DNA from: an uncultured Alistipes sp. | Lineage (GTDB): Bacteria > Bacteroidota > Bacteroidia > Bacteroidales > Rikenellaceae | DNA: 64,000 nucleotides | Reading direction: 5' to 3' | NCBI GenBank assembly: GCA_910576555.1 | Contig: CAJTIY010000004.1 | Span: 124,001 to 188,000, forward strand | In this document: piece by piece, positions 37,319-44,700 of the stretch | How the letters are laid out: each line of letters opens with the position of its first letter | Position numbering within the stretch: position 1 is the stretch's first letter | Notes under the pieces: model-generated | Seen by the model: only the letters and a program-made list of their open reading frames with translations | What the model was told of the DNA's origin: nothing | Database searches by the model: none | Program-made: the position numbers and the translations under genes

Positions 37319-38405
37319 AAAGCAAATTTCCAAGAGACAAAGTTTCTGAGATTCTTTTTCGATGATTTCTGCCCTGCCAAGACAATTTATCATCTTTTAT
37401 TTTTTGCCATATCTTTATTACTCGTTCTTTTAAATGTGTTTTATCTATATTTCCATCGTGACGACCAATACTAACGGCTACGAACTCAAATGCTGGTACA
37501 TAAAAACCACCTTTGAATTTATTCTCTTCTATGAAATAACGACAAAAAGCCTCATCTTGCATCGTTTCATATATAGCATCGAACGTCTTCTCAAAAATTT
37601 TTTTCTCCTGCACCCAATCAATCTTTTCATCTTTGAACAGATTGATAATTTTATCATTCAGATAATCGCTAAAATCATCTACTTTTTTGAAATAATCAGG
37701 GTCTTCATGACGGAGGCAAATGAAACGGGTTACAATTTCCATATCCATTCTTTCTTCAATAGCCTTGTCATTCAAAGGTAATGTATCTACGAAATGCTGA
37801 TATTCACTCATTTTTCTTATGGTCTTGAACAATTCGCGATTGGTCATTACCATCAGACAGTTTCGTACTTCTTGAGGTGATAAAGATGTCCCGCCAGTAT
37901 TCAGGCGTTGAAATACCTCATATTGTCCCGTCTCATCGCTTTCCTTTTTCAGAATAATGACTCCCAACCTTGCTTTCTTAAAATACCGGCGTTCTGCATC
38001 CCCAAAATCCTTTTCTGGATCATCGTCTTCATATTTTTTCCCGGCCATACTTGGTAACAGTTTAGTGCCTTCAAGCACTAAAGGGTCCATCTTTTCACCT
38101 TCTTCATTTTTATATATACCTGCAAACTGAAGTATGGTGGAAATACGCTGCAATCCATCAACTATATCCCAAACTCCATCTGTACGCTGGTATACAAAAA
38201 TAGGAGGTATTGGGAAATTAAGTAGGAACGATTCTATCAGCCTGGATTTTTGAGAATCAGACCAACGGAAAAAGCGCTGAAACTCTGGATGAATATCAAG
38301 ATCTCCCTCCTTATACATGCTGATAATCTCACCGACGGACATGCTATAATTGTCGGTTATAATCTCTTTGCTTTTTTGTTCTATTTCTTCATGCAAAGTA
38401 TTCAT
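37308..38405 (-). CDS. DUF262 domain protein (ParB/Srx-like, GmrS-type)
   Basis: 365 residues. The DUF262 N-terminus is complete: YSMSVGEIISMYKEGDLDIHPEFQRFFRWSDSQKSRLIESFLLNFPIPPIFVYQ, then IVDGLQRISTILQF with DGLQR (83-87), the DGQQR-type motif of the ParB-like nucleotidase fold seen in GmrS and related antiphage proteins. YEVFQRLNTGGTSLSPQEVRNC is the second conserved block. The C-terminal part lacks the DUF1524 HNH motif of full GmrSD enzymes, so any nuclease activity probably comes from the partner HEPN protein. First gene of the minus-strand cassette, with its own promoter at 38435-38442. Confidence 0.88.
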   Translation of the reverse strand: MNTLHEEIEQKSKEIITDNYSMSVGEIISMYKEGDLDIHPEFQRFFRWSDSQKSRLIESFLLNFPIPPIFVYQRTDGVWDIVDGLQRISTILQFAGIYKNEEGEKMDPLVLEGTKLLPSMAGKKYEDDDPEKDFGDAERRYFKKARLGVIILKKESDETGQYEVFQRLNTGGTSLSPQEVRNCLMVMTNRELFKTIRKMSEYQHFVDTLPLNDKAIEERMDMEIVTRFICLRHEDPDYFKKVDDFSDYLNDKIINLFKDEKIDWVQEKKIFEKTFDAIYETMQDEAFCRYFIEENKFKGGFYVPAFEFVAVSIGRHDGNIDKTHLKERVIKIWQKIKDDKLSWQGRNHRKRISETLSLGNLLYED

Positions 38406-38434
38406 AATAGATTTTGTATTTTATAATGGCTGTA

Positions 38435-38442
38435 CAAATATA
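38435..38442 (-). promoter_or_regulatory. Promoter of the DUF262-HEPN cassette
   Basis: TATATTTG on the minus strand, 29 bases before the ATG at 38405. The 38406-38632 gap holds no other feature. Confidence 0.55.
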
Positions 38443-38632
38443 ATATTTTAGTGCATAATTCTTAACTGAAAACAGTAATAATTAACGCTGTTTGATATTT
38501 ACTAGCAATTGAGTCTTTGTGAGGCAAATAAACATACATTCAAACATGAAGATAAATAATTAATATTATGATATTTAGCCTCGGATTTAGGTCAAAATGT
38601 CGCATTCCTGAATTAGCAGCGTACTACAAAAA

Positions 38633-40000
38633 TCAAAATTTTAGTCCTTTATATTTTTGTTGTCTCTGCACGGGTTGGCAAAAAGTATCTCGTAACTTCT
38701 CGAACTTCACCCTACACCATTCATTGAACGGTATTTTGTCGATATTAAGTTGTAGTTTTCGTTTGTCGGTCGGATCGGACGTAATTTGCGCCATCACTCG
38801 TTCAACCGTGAATTTCCGTTTGTGTTCTTCGGAGTATAGTTCGCCACTGTATTCGAGCGGTTTGCCCTTGATAAGCATCGCGGTCTGTTCGTCATCGAAA
38901 CCCACCGTTCGGCAAACGCTTTCCATTCGGATCATCTCACGGAAATAGGGAAACCACTTTACAGCTTTCGAGAGGGCGGCTTTCAGTAGCGACACTTCTT
39001 TTTCGTGCCGTTTCGTAAGGTTCGCCGTCTCGGTGGTATGTTGCGCCTGCATTGTCGTCAGTTCCCGACTATGTTCGCTTTGCATGGTCTGAATCTTCGT
39101 TTGCAGGGTTTCGATGGTTTCTTCATGCGTGGCTACCTCTTGACGCAGGGCGATATTCTCCCTTTCCTGCGTTTTAACCTTATTGCTTCCAAAAAGAGAA
39201 CCGACGCTTTCGGCGATGTTGGTTGCGGCAGCGGTCGCGGCCCCTTTCAGCCGTTCGGTCTGCACTTCCTTTTTCGCACGGTTCAGTTCCTCCTGTGCCG
39301 TCGTTTTTCGTTTTTGCAATTCCGTTACGTCGGCTTTCAGCGTATCGGTCATTGCCTTCACCTCTCGGTAGAACTGCTGTGTGTCGACATGTCGTGCTTC
39401 GGAGCCTTCGACACCTCGTTGCAGTCCGTATTTGGACATCGCTTGGGCATAGGTATCTTGGTACTCTTTCAACTTGACGCGCGACATCACCTCATCGGCA
39501 CATAATCGAGGGCGGGACGCCGATTTCGTGCGGTAGCGTTTAGTAGCGTGTTCCTCTTGTTTCTTCCGTTTCCGTTCTGTTGTTACGATAGGTACGAGCG
39601 TCGCATGGATATGCGGCGATGTTTCGTCCAGATACAGGTCGGCCGATACGATATTCTCCGTGCCGAACGTCTCGGCGAGGTATTTCATATTGTCGGCGCA
39701 CCATTCATCCAACCGACCTCCGCGCACGATGCGCTGCATATCGTCGGGGCTGCCCGAGAGCATGATGCGTATTGCCCGCACTTGGTTCTTGCCGACCTTA
39801 CGGGTAAGTCCTGCGGTTTCCAATCGATGTTGGATCGCCTGCGTGCGGGTATGGATACCGTCGGGATATTCGATGAGCCGACGGTTCAGGTGGGTCCGTT
39901 CCTCGTCGGCGTTCGAGGGTTTGACTTTGCGTTCGATATGGGCGGAAGTTCCGCTGTCCGTTCCGCGGGTCTTCTGCATATGGAATACGACATAGCCCAT
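38633..40000 (-). CDS. MobV family relaxase (Mob/Pre)
   Basis: 455 residues. Nicks oriT and pilots the single strand during mobilization. The N-terminal domain has HIERKVKPSNADEERTHLNR (motif I/II region; HLNR resembles the HNNR signature) and ADLYLDETSPHIHATLVPIV (motif III, His130-x-His132 metal ligands). Residues ~210-345 form a long coiled coil (LQTKIQTMQSEHSRELTTMQ and flanks), as in Bacteroides BmgA-type relaxases. The C-terminal ~100 residues are unique. Its 5' side faces a 325-bp non-coding region with inverted repeats that is the expected place for oriT. GC content is intermediate between the cargo and the host. Confidence 0.9.
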   Translation of the reverse strand: MGYVVFHMQKTRGTDSGTSAHIERKVKPSNADEERTHLNRRLIEYPDGIHTRTQAIQHRLETAGLTRKVGKNQVRAIRIMLSGSPDDMQRIVRGGRLDEWCADNMKYLAETFGTENIVSADLYLDETSPHIHATLVPIVTTERKRKKQEEHATKRYRTKSASRPRLCADEVMSRVKLKEYQDTYAQAMSKYGLQRGVEGSEARHVDTQQFYREVKAMTDTLKADVTELQKRKTTAQEELNRAKKEVQTERLKGAATAAATNIAESVGSLFGSNKVKTQERENIALRQEVATHEETIETLQTKIQTMQSEHSRELTTMQAQHTTETANLTKRHEKEVSLLKAALSKAVKWFPYFREMIRMESVCRTVGFDDEQTAMLIKGKPLEYSGELYSEEHKRKFTVERVMAQITSDPTDKRKLQLNIDKIPFNEWCRVKFEKLRDTFCQPVQRQQKYKGLKF

Positions 40001-40061
40001 AGTTATGTAGTTTTAAGTGGTTGGTGGGTTCGGGGAGTGCAGAGGAGCGAAGCTCCTTTGC

Positions 40062-40118
40062 CTTATTGGGGAATTTTCAGCATTGCTTGCAATGCGGCTC
40101 GGAAAATTCCCTAATAAG
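40062..40118. repeat. Long composite inverted repeat, oriT candidate
   Basis: Outer arms CTTATTGGGGAATTTTC (40062-40078) and GAAAATTCCCTAATAAG (40102-40118) pair over 17 bp with one G-T. A second hairpin, GCATTGC-TT-GCAATGC (40080-40095), sits inside the loop. Located between relaxase and integrase genes. Confidence 0.7.
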
Positions 40119-40236
40119 CTATGCCTTTTGTAAAAAGGCGCGGGCGCGGAGCGGCCGAGTGGTGGGAGACAATGTCGCCGTCGTATCCGTCAGCAGGAGC
40201 GGCCGATGAAAGAGACCCGACAGCCCGGAAGCCTGC

Positions 40237-40290
40237 GCCCCTGTGCGCCCGGAGGGATCCTCCCGAAATCCCATAGGGCGCACAAGGGGC
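40237..40290. repeat. Second large inverted repeat in the relaxase-integrase gap
   Basis: GCCCCTGTGCGCCC (40237-40250) pairs with GGGCGCACAAGGGGC (40276-40290) with one bulged A; a smaller GGAGGGATCCTCCC palindrome occupies the loop. It lies about 35 bases downstream of the integrase stop; termination or oriT function are both possible. Confidence 0.65.
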
Positions 40291-40325
40291 GGCAGGGCCG
40301 AACCTCTCCGCCTCGATTTCTCTTT

Positions 40326-41549
40326 TCATCGTGCGAGGCTGTATTTGGTGGAATAGATGTCGGCCATTTCGTCGAATCCTTTGGCCAGCATATCATCCGT
40401 TACTTTGGCATATATCTGAGTCGTCTTAATGTTCGTGTGCCCCAGCATCCGACTGACCACCTCGATGCGGATGCCTTGTGCCAGCGCGTTGGTCGTGGCG
40501 AACGTGTGGCGGGCCATGTGATAGGTTATCGCCTTGTCGATGCCTACCTCCGCCGCGATCTTTTTCAATACGCGGTTGCAATAGGCTATGTCGGGCACGG
40601 GCAGCACGAGGTTCGTGCCCGCAACTTCACGCTTGTAACGGGCGATGATGCGCTTGGTAATGCCGCACAATTTGATTTTGAACGGCGTGCTCGTCTTTTG
40701 TCGCTTCTTAACAATCCATAAATCGCCGTCGAACGAACGTTGAATCATCTCTTGCGTCAGCCCCTTGACGTCGGCATGGGCCATACCCGTCAGGCACGAA
40801 AAGACGAATAGGTCCCGCACCTTGCCGTCACCGTCGAATGCGAACTTATGGTCCATCAACGCCTGCAATTCGGATTCGATCAAGTAGCCGCGTTCTTTGG
40901 TCGTCTTCTTCGGGTGGTAGTCGGCGAACGGATTGCGGGCGATCATGCCTGCGTTGTGCGCCTTCGTGACGATCATCTTCAACGGCTTGGTGTAGATGCA
41001 GACGCACGAGGGAGTCAGTCCCTTTTCGCTGCGCAGGTAGAGGTCGTAATCGGTAATGAACGTTTCGGTCAGCTCTTTCAATGGAATATCCTCGCGACGG
41101 AGCTTGTCGGCGAGGAACTCCGACAGCAGCTTGCGCACGTTGTCGTACTTGCGGTAGGTGGACTGCGCCCGATCGACGCCGACGTGCTGCTTGAAGTCGC
41201 GGTTGAATTTGTCGAACGCTTCCAACAGCGTTTCGTACTCTTCGCCCATGCCGAGATAAGCCTGCTTCACCCGCTCGGCCGTGACGTAGGCATCGCGGTC
41301 GGAAATACGCTGGTAGTGCCGCTCGATCTGGGTGCGGATATGCTCCAACTTGCGATTGACCGTCTGTGCCTCGTGGCTTTTGCCTGCAGCCTTGTTGGCT
41401 TTGGAATCCCACAAGGCAGGCGGCAGGGTTACGCGGCAGTTGACGAACGTGCTTTTGCCGTTCACCGTAAGGCGGGCATAGACGGGAATGCGTCCCTCCT
41501 TCATGCGCTGTTTGTTCACATAGAACAGAATCTTGAACGTGTTTCTCAT
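40326..41549 (-). CDS. Tyrosine recombinase/integrase (Bacteroides type)
   Basis: 407 residues. An N-terminal arm-binding domain (Arm-DNA-bind type, FKILFYVNKQRMKEGRIPVYARLTVNGK), a SAM-like core-binding domain (~105-210) and a catalytic domain. Catalytic residues: His344-x-x-Arg347 in YHMARHTFATT, His371 in LGHTNIKTTQIY and the nucleophile Tyr380; the Lys is probably in IVKKRQKTSTPFKIKL. The first catalytic Arg, usually in TGLR, is absent: the sequence is CLTGMAHADVKGL, as in IntDOT-like Bacteroides integrases. It is adjacent to the right end of the element and presumably recombines the 15-bp tRNA-Gly core. Confidence 0.93.
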   Translation of the reverse strand: MRNTFKILFYVNKQRMKEGRIPVYARLTVNGKSTFVNCRVTLPPALWDSKANKAAGKSHEAQTVNRKLEHIRTQIERHYQRISDRDAYVTAERVKQAYLGMGEEYETLLEAFDKFNRDFKQHVGVDRAQSTYRKYDNVRKLLSEFLADKLRREDIPLKELTETFITDYDLYLRSEKGLTPSCVCIYTKPLKMIVTKAHNAGMIARNPFADYHPKKTTKERGYLIESELQALMDHKFAFDGDGKVRDLFVFSCLTGMAHADVKGLTQEMIQRSFDGDLWIVKKRQKTSTPFKIKLCGITKRIIARYKREVAGTNLVLPVPDIAYCNRVLKKIAAEVGIDKAITYHMARHTFATTNALAQGIRIEVVSRMLGHTNIKTTQIYAKVTDDMLAKGFDEMADIYSTKYSLAR

Positions 41550-41566
41550 AACGGTTTTACAGATTG

Positions 41567-41574
41567 CAAAGTTA
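41567..41574 (-). promoter_or_regulatory. Promoter of the integrase gene
   Basis: TAACTTTG on the minus strand, 17 bases before the integrase ATG, near the right end of the element. Confidence 0.5.
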
Positions 41575-41823
41575 AGTCGTTATGAGTTCCGAATCAATAT
41601 GAAGAATTACGCAAAACAGTGAATAAAAATCAGTTACACGCACTGTCGTCGCAAAGACACAGTTCGGACCGTTAACAAAAGCCGTTAACGATTTGTTAAC
41701 TGAACTCTTGCATTTCGATGCTCTGCCCCCCCCAAACGTCCATTTGCAGAACACGGCATAAAAACGCATATATCGTAATCGATCAGTTCGTTAGCTTCGA
41801 TTGGCGTCCGGCCGCGGCGGCAA

Positions 41824-41896
41824 TCTCGTTTTCCGCTCAAAACAGGAGGATCGATCATTCGATCCTCTTTTCTTTTGTCGGTCGGCGAGTCGCGGC
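41824..41896 (+). repeat. attR: right direct repeat of the mobile element, with second terminator hairpin
   Basis: Copy of 32846-32919 carrying only the 3' tip of the tRNA (TCTCGTTTTCCGCTC) and no tRNA body upstream. It contains GAGGATCGA/TCGATCCTC (41846-41867) plus CTTTTCTTTT, the same terminator stem as attL with compensating base changes. The stretches on either side (41575-41823, 41897-42117) hold no gene. Confidence 0.88.
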
Positions 41897-42117
41897 ACAG
41901 CCGCCCTTCACCGCGTCAACGATCCGCCGCCCGATCCGCTCCCACCCTTTTGCCGCAGTCTTCGTTCCTAAATGCGCGCCCTACCCGGCGGAAAAGAGCC
42001 GCACGCCCGAGGCCGTACGAACCGGCGCCGGAGGCGATGTCGCCGCAATCCGCTGCAACATCGATCCCGAACGGCCCGAATCTTCCCCGATCCTGCATTT
42101 TTTTCGGAATAAGCGCG

Positions 42118-42125
42118 TATTTTTG
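42118..42125 (+). promoter_or_regulatory. Promoter of the TetR gene
   Basis: TATTTTTG, 24 bases before the ATG at 42149. Confidence 0.5.
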
Positions 42126-42148
42126 TCCCGTATAAGACCGCCCACACC

Positions 42149-42763
42149 ATGAAAACGAACCGGGAAGAGATCCTGCAACACGCGCTTCGGCTGTTCATGA
42201 CGCTCAATTACGAGCGAGTCAGCCTGCAGCTGATAACCCGTACGGTCGGGCTGACCAAAACGGGCATCTTCAACTATTACCCCACCAAGCTGGACCTCTT
42301 CGTCGCCGTTGCGGACAAATACCTCTTCTCGGCGCAACACCCCGAGCACAAGTTCGAAGCCTCGGACGGCACGCTTGCCGACTTTCTCGAAAAATACCTG
42401 CGCGGCGTCGCACGCACGATGGAGCTGCTCGTGGCGCTGGGGCGCCTCGACGAGGATGCCATGCCCGGCGGCACGGTCAATGCGGGCTACTTCCACCTCT
42501 TCGAGCAGGTACTCCGCTACTACCCTGACGGCAAGCGGAAGCTGCAGACGCTGATGCACGCGGAGTACGACCTCTGGCGCGAAGCCGTCCGCCGGGGCGT
42601 CCGGTGCGGCGAGCTGCGCGCCGAGACCGACATCGAGGAGGCCGTCGCGCTGTTCCGTCAGGTCTTCGTGGGCCTCTCCTACGAATCCTCTTTCGGCGAC
42701 GGACTCGACATCGGAGCGCTCGAACGCCGTTTCCGCACCATCTACCACCTGCTAAAACGGTAG
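42149..42763 (+). CDS. TetR/AcrR family transcriptional regulator
   Basis: 204 residues. The N-terminal helix-turn-helix MKTNREEILQHALRLFMTLNYERVSLQLITRTVGLTKTGIFNYYPTKLDLFVAVADKY (1-57) is typical, including the GLTKTGIFNYYPTK recognition region. The C-terminal ligand-binding domain is unassigned. The gene ends 27 bases before a perfect palindrome that overlaps the next promoter, so it most likely represses the downstream membrane protein/lipoprotein operon. No obvious operator lies at its own promoter. Ligand unknown. Confidence 0.92.
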   Translation: MKTNREEILQHALRLFMTLNYERVSLQLITRTVGLTKTGIFNYYPTKLDLFVAVADKYLFSAQHPEHKFEASDGTLADFLEKYLRGVARTMELLVALGRLDEDAMPGGTVNAGYFHLFEQVLRYYPDGKRKLQTLMHAEYDLWREAVRRGVRCGELRAETDIEEAVALFRQVFVGLSYESSFGDGLDIGALERRFRTIYHLLKR

Positions 42764-42790
42764 CGAAGCGATCCGTTCCGCCCGGAGCGA

Positions 42791-42822
42791 GCAAAAATAT
42801 GACCGATTGGTCATATTTTTGC
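42791..42822. promoter_or_regulatory. Perfect 32-bp palindrome: TetR operator O1, also terminator-shaped
   Basis: GCAAAAATATGACC-GATT-GGTCATATTTTTGC, with inner operator core TGACCGATTGGTCA (42800-42813). It covers the -33 region of the promoter at 42833 and, with the following T run, may also terminate the TetR message. Confidence 0.8.
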
Positions 42823-42832
42823 TTTTTTATGC

Positions 42833-42840
42833 TATCTTTG
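42833..42840 (+). promoter_or_regulatory. Promoter of the membrane protein/lipoprotein operon
   Basis: TATCTTTG placed between the two operator-like sites, 34 bases before the ATG at 42874. Confidence 0.65.
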
Positions 42841-42853
42841 CATCCGTAAAAAG

Positions 42854-42867
42854 TGACCGAACGGTAA
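42854..42867. promoter_or_regulatory. Second operator-like site O2
   Basis: TGACCGAACGGTAA shares TGACCGA..GGT with O1 and lies just downstream of the -7 box, over the expected transcription start. Confidence 0.55.
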
Positions 42868-42873
42868 TTTATT

Positions 42874-43353
42874 ATGGAACAACACGCCCCCGAACGCACC
42901 CTGCGCAAGTTCGACTACACCCCCGCCAGCATCTTCACCGGCCAGTGGTCCAATCTGGCATTCGCCATCGGCATGATCGTCGTACCGATGATCTGCCCCT
43001 TCGGCATCCGCATCCGGCGGTTGCAGCTCCTCTCCCCGACCGCCTTCTCGATCATCCTCATCCTCGGCGGCGCCGTGCTGCTCCTCTTCACCCTCGCGAG
43101 CCTGCGCAACGCCCGCACGCTCAAGGCCGCAGGCGGCACGATCACCTACGACGGAGGCCGGATCACCTATCCCGCGATCCGCAAGGGCAAGGTCGAGTAC
43201 CGTACCTTCCTCGTATCGGACATCGAGCGCGTGAAGGACGACGACGAGGAGCACCAGTGCAAGGTCACGCTTCCCGACGCCCGCATCGTCTTCGAGACCG
43301 GATATTTCGCTTCGCCGGAGGAGTACGAGGCCTTCCGCTCGCTGCTCGGATAA
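42874..43353 (+). CDS. Two-helix membrane protein of unknown function
   Basis: 159 residues. Two membrane segments, WSNLAFAIGMIVVPMICPFG (~25-45) and SPTAFSIILILGGAVLLLFTLA (~54-76), form a hairpin. The cytoplasmic remainder LKAAGGTITYDGGRITYPAIRKGKVEYRTFLVSDIERVKDD is strand-rich and resembles a small PH-like domain, but no family is recognised with confidence. First gene of a TetR-controlled operon; the lipoprotein gene follows after 28 bases. Confidence 0.75.
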   Translation: MEQHAPERTLRKFDYTPASIFTGQWSNLAFAIGMIVVPMICPFGIRIRRLQLLSPTAFSIILILGGAVLLLFTLASLRNARTLKAAGGTITYDGGRITYPAIRKGKVEYRTFLVSDIERVKDDDEEHQCKVTLPDARIVFETGYFASPEEYEAFRSLLG

Positions 43354-43381
43354 ACACGAACACCCAAACCCTATCCGTATT

Positions 43382-44068
43382 ATGATCGCAAGAATCACCA
43401 CCGCCCTGACGACCGTCGCCGCAACGGCCGTCGCACTCACGGGCTGCGGCTCGGGCAGCACCCTCGGCATGGCGTCGGAGGAGAGCGTCGCCGCCGTCAG
43501 GACGCTCGTCGCGACGCATGTCGACACGTCGCAGTACAGAATCTACCAAGTCGAATGGCTGGAGGACCGCCGGGAGCGCAAGCTCGAGAACATCCTGAGC
43601 TGCATCGAGGTCTACTATACGGACCGCGAAAACAGCGACTACAACCTCACGATCACCCTCGAAAACGGGAAATTCGTGGCCGGCGAGCCGCTCAAACACA
43701 GCCGGAAGATGTACTCCTACGACTGCTCGACGCCGCTCGATCCCAGCCGGCTCGACGCCGCCTACATCCGCACGATCGTAGAGGCGGCTACGGCGCTGGT
43801 CGCCGGCCGAAGCGACGGCGACGCATACGAACTCCGCTCGGTGGAGAAATTCCGCTTCCGCATCGAACCCGTCGATCTGGACCGCGTCGCACGCTGGCAG
43901 CGCGACGCCGCCTACCGCAAGGAGCACGAGCGGCTCGACGTATCGTTCGCCCTGAACTACACCAAGAAGGACGAACGAACCGAGTACCGCGGCCGCTCCG
44001 CGATCACCAACTACTACACCGTCCCCTTCACGGCCGACGAAGCCGGCGCAGTCTCCTTCGACGATTGA
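43382..44068 (+). CDS. Lipoprotein of unknown function
   Basis: 228 residues. MIARITTALTTVAATAVALTGC is a lipoprotein signal with lipobox ALTGC. The rest is mixed alpha/beta with many charged residues (EWLEDRRERKLENILSCIE, VEKFRFRIEPVDLDRVARWQ) and no recognised domain. It is the second gene of the TetR-controlled operon; together with the membrane protein it suggests an envelope response. Ends well before the terminator at 44271. Confidence 0.75.
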   Translation: MIARITTALTTVAATAVALTGCGSGSTLGMASEESVAAVRTLVATHVDTSQYRIYQVEWLEDRRERKLENILSCIEVYYTDRENSDYNLTITLENGKFVAGEPLKHSRKMYSYDCSTPLDPSRLDAAYIRTIVEAATALVAGRSDGDAYELRSVEKFRFRIEPVDLDRVARWQRDAAYRKEHERLDVSFALNYTKKDERTEYRGRSAITNYYTVPFTADEAGAVSFDD

Positions 44069-44270
44069 CGCCCCGTTCCGCCGCCCCGGCGGACCGACAG
44101 AACGTACCCCCGTTGTCCGGCCCCGCTCAAGGCTCGCTCCGGACCCGGCCGCCTTCGACGATCGACACCCTCCCGCACCGCCGATCGACCGACACGACAG
44201 GTGCACCTGCAGCGGCCGCCGACCGAGGCGACCGCCCGCCACCGAACGGGACACACACCCCCGCTCCGAC

Positions 44271-44307
44271 AAAAAAGCCGACCTTCGTTCCCCGAGGTCG
44301 GCTTCTT
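44271..44307. terminator. Terminator after the TetR-controlled operon
   Basis: AAGCCGACCT (44275-44284) / AGGTCGGCTT (44295-44304) flanked by an A run and TTCTTCG. Lies 200 bases past the lipoprotein stop and can also serve the convergent minus-strand genes. The remaining gap to 44492 is C-rich and gene-free. Confidence 0.75.
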
Positions 44308-44492
44308 CGTTGCTCTCAAAACTGCGCAGCAGCCTTCCGGCCCCGCACGCACCGAGCGGTCTCCGGAGCCATCGGTCCCCGCACGCACCGAGCGGCGGCA
44401 TACACCGGCGGCTCCTTCACGCACCGCCCGCCCGGCCGCAATAACAGACGGCCGTCCGTCCCGCAGCCGCAACAGCCCGCCCGGCGGCAAAA

Positions 44493-44687
44493 TCACCGCC
44501 CGGCATCCGCTTCGTCCGCCGGCAGCGGCTGCGCCGCCGGTCGTGCGGCCGCCGACTCCCGCTGCGGCACGGCGCGCTCCGCCCCGTCGAAGAGCATCGA
44601 CCGATACCGGTCGCGATGCAGCACCGTGCACACGAGCAGCGCGACGATCGCCGCGGCGCATACGATTCCTATCGTTCTTCGGATCAT
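44493..44687 (-). CDS. Small single-pass membrane protein downstream of the S41 peptidase
   Basis: 64 residues. MIRRTIGIVCAAAIVALLVC is a membrane segment with a basic N-terminus, followed by a hydrophilic, Ala/Pro-rich tail. The gene begins 13 bases after the peptidase stop, so it is likely co-transcribed. No homologue is recognised; it might be an accessory or a non-essential small protein. Confidence 0.6.
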   Translation of the reverse strand: MIRRTIGIVCAAAIVALLVCTVLHRDRYRSMLFDGAERAVPQRESAAARPAAQPLPADEADAGR

Positions 44688-44700
44688 ATCGTTTCGTTTT

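Larger units (their letters stand above)
32846..41896. mobile_element. Integrative mobilizable element in tRNA-Gly with defence-like cargo
   Basis: About 9 kb between the 73-74 bp direct repeats. It contains, left to right, a UvrD-type helicase, an unknown small ORF, a HEPN protein, a DUF262 protein, a MobV relaxase, a non-coding region with two large inverted repeats, and a tyrosine integrase reading away from the right end. The cargo part (33-38.6 kb) is clearly AT-richer than the flanks and uses A/T-ending codons. There are no conjugation (Tra) genes, so transfer would need a helper element. Integration at a tRNA 3' end with restoration of the tRNA is standard for tyrosine-recombinase islands. 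Confidence 0.88.

Noticed and set aside
38568..38948. Plus-strand open frame over the relaxase 3' end
   Set aside because: Antisense shadow with no promoter or motif.
41824..41838. Second tRNA-Gly gene at the right end of the island
   Set aside because: Only the 3' tip is present; no acceptor 5' strand, D-arm or anticodon arm precedes it.
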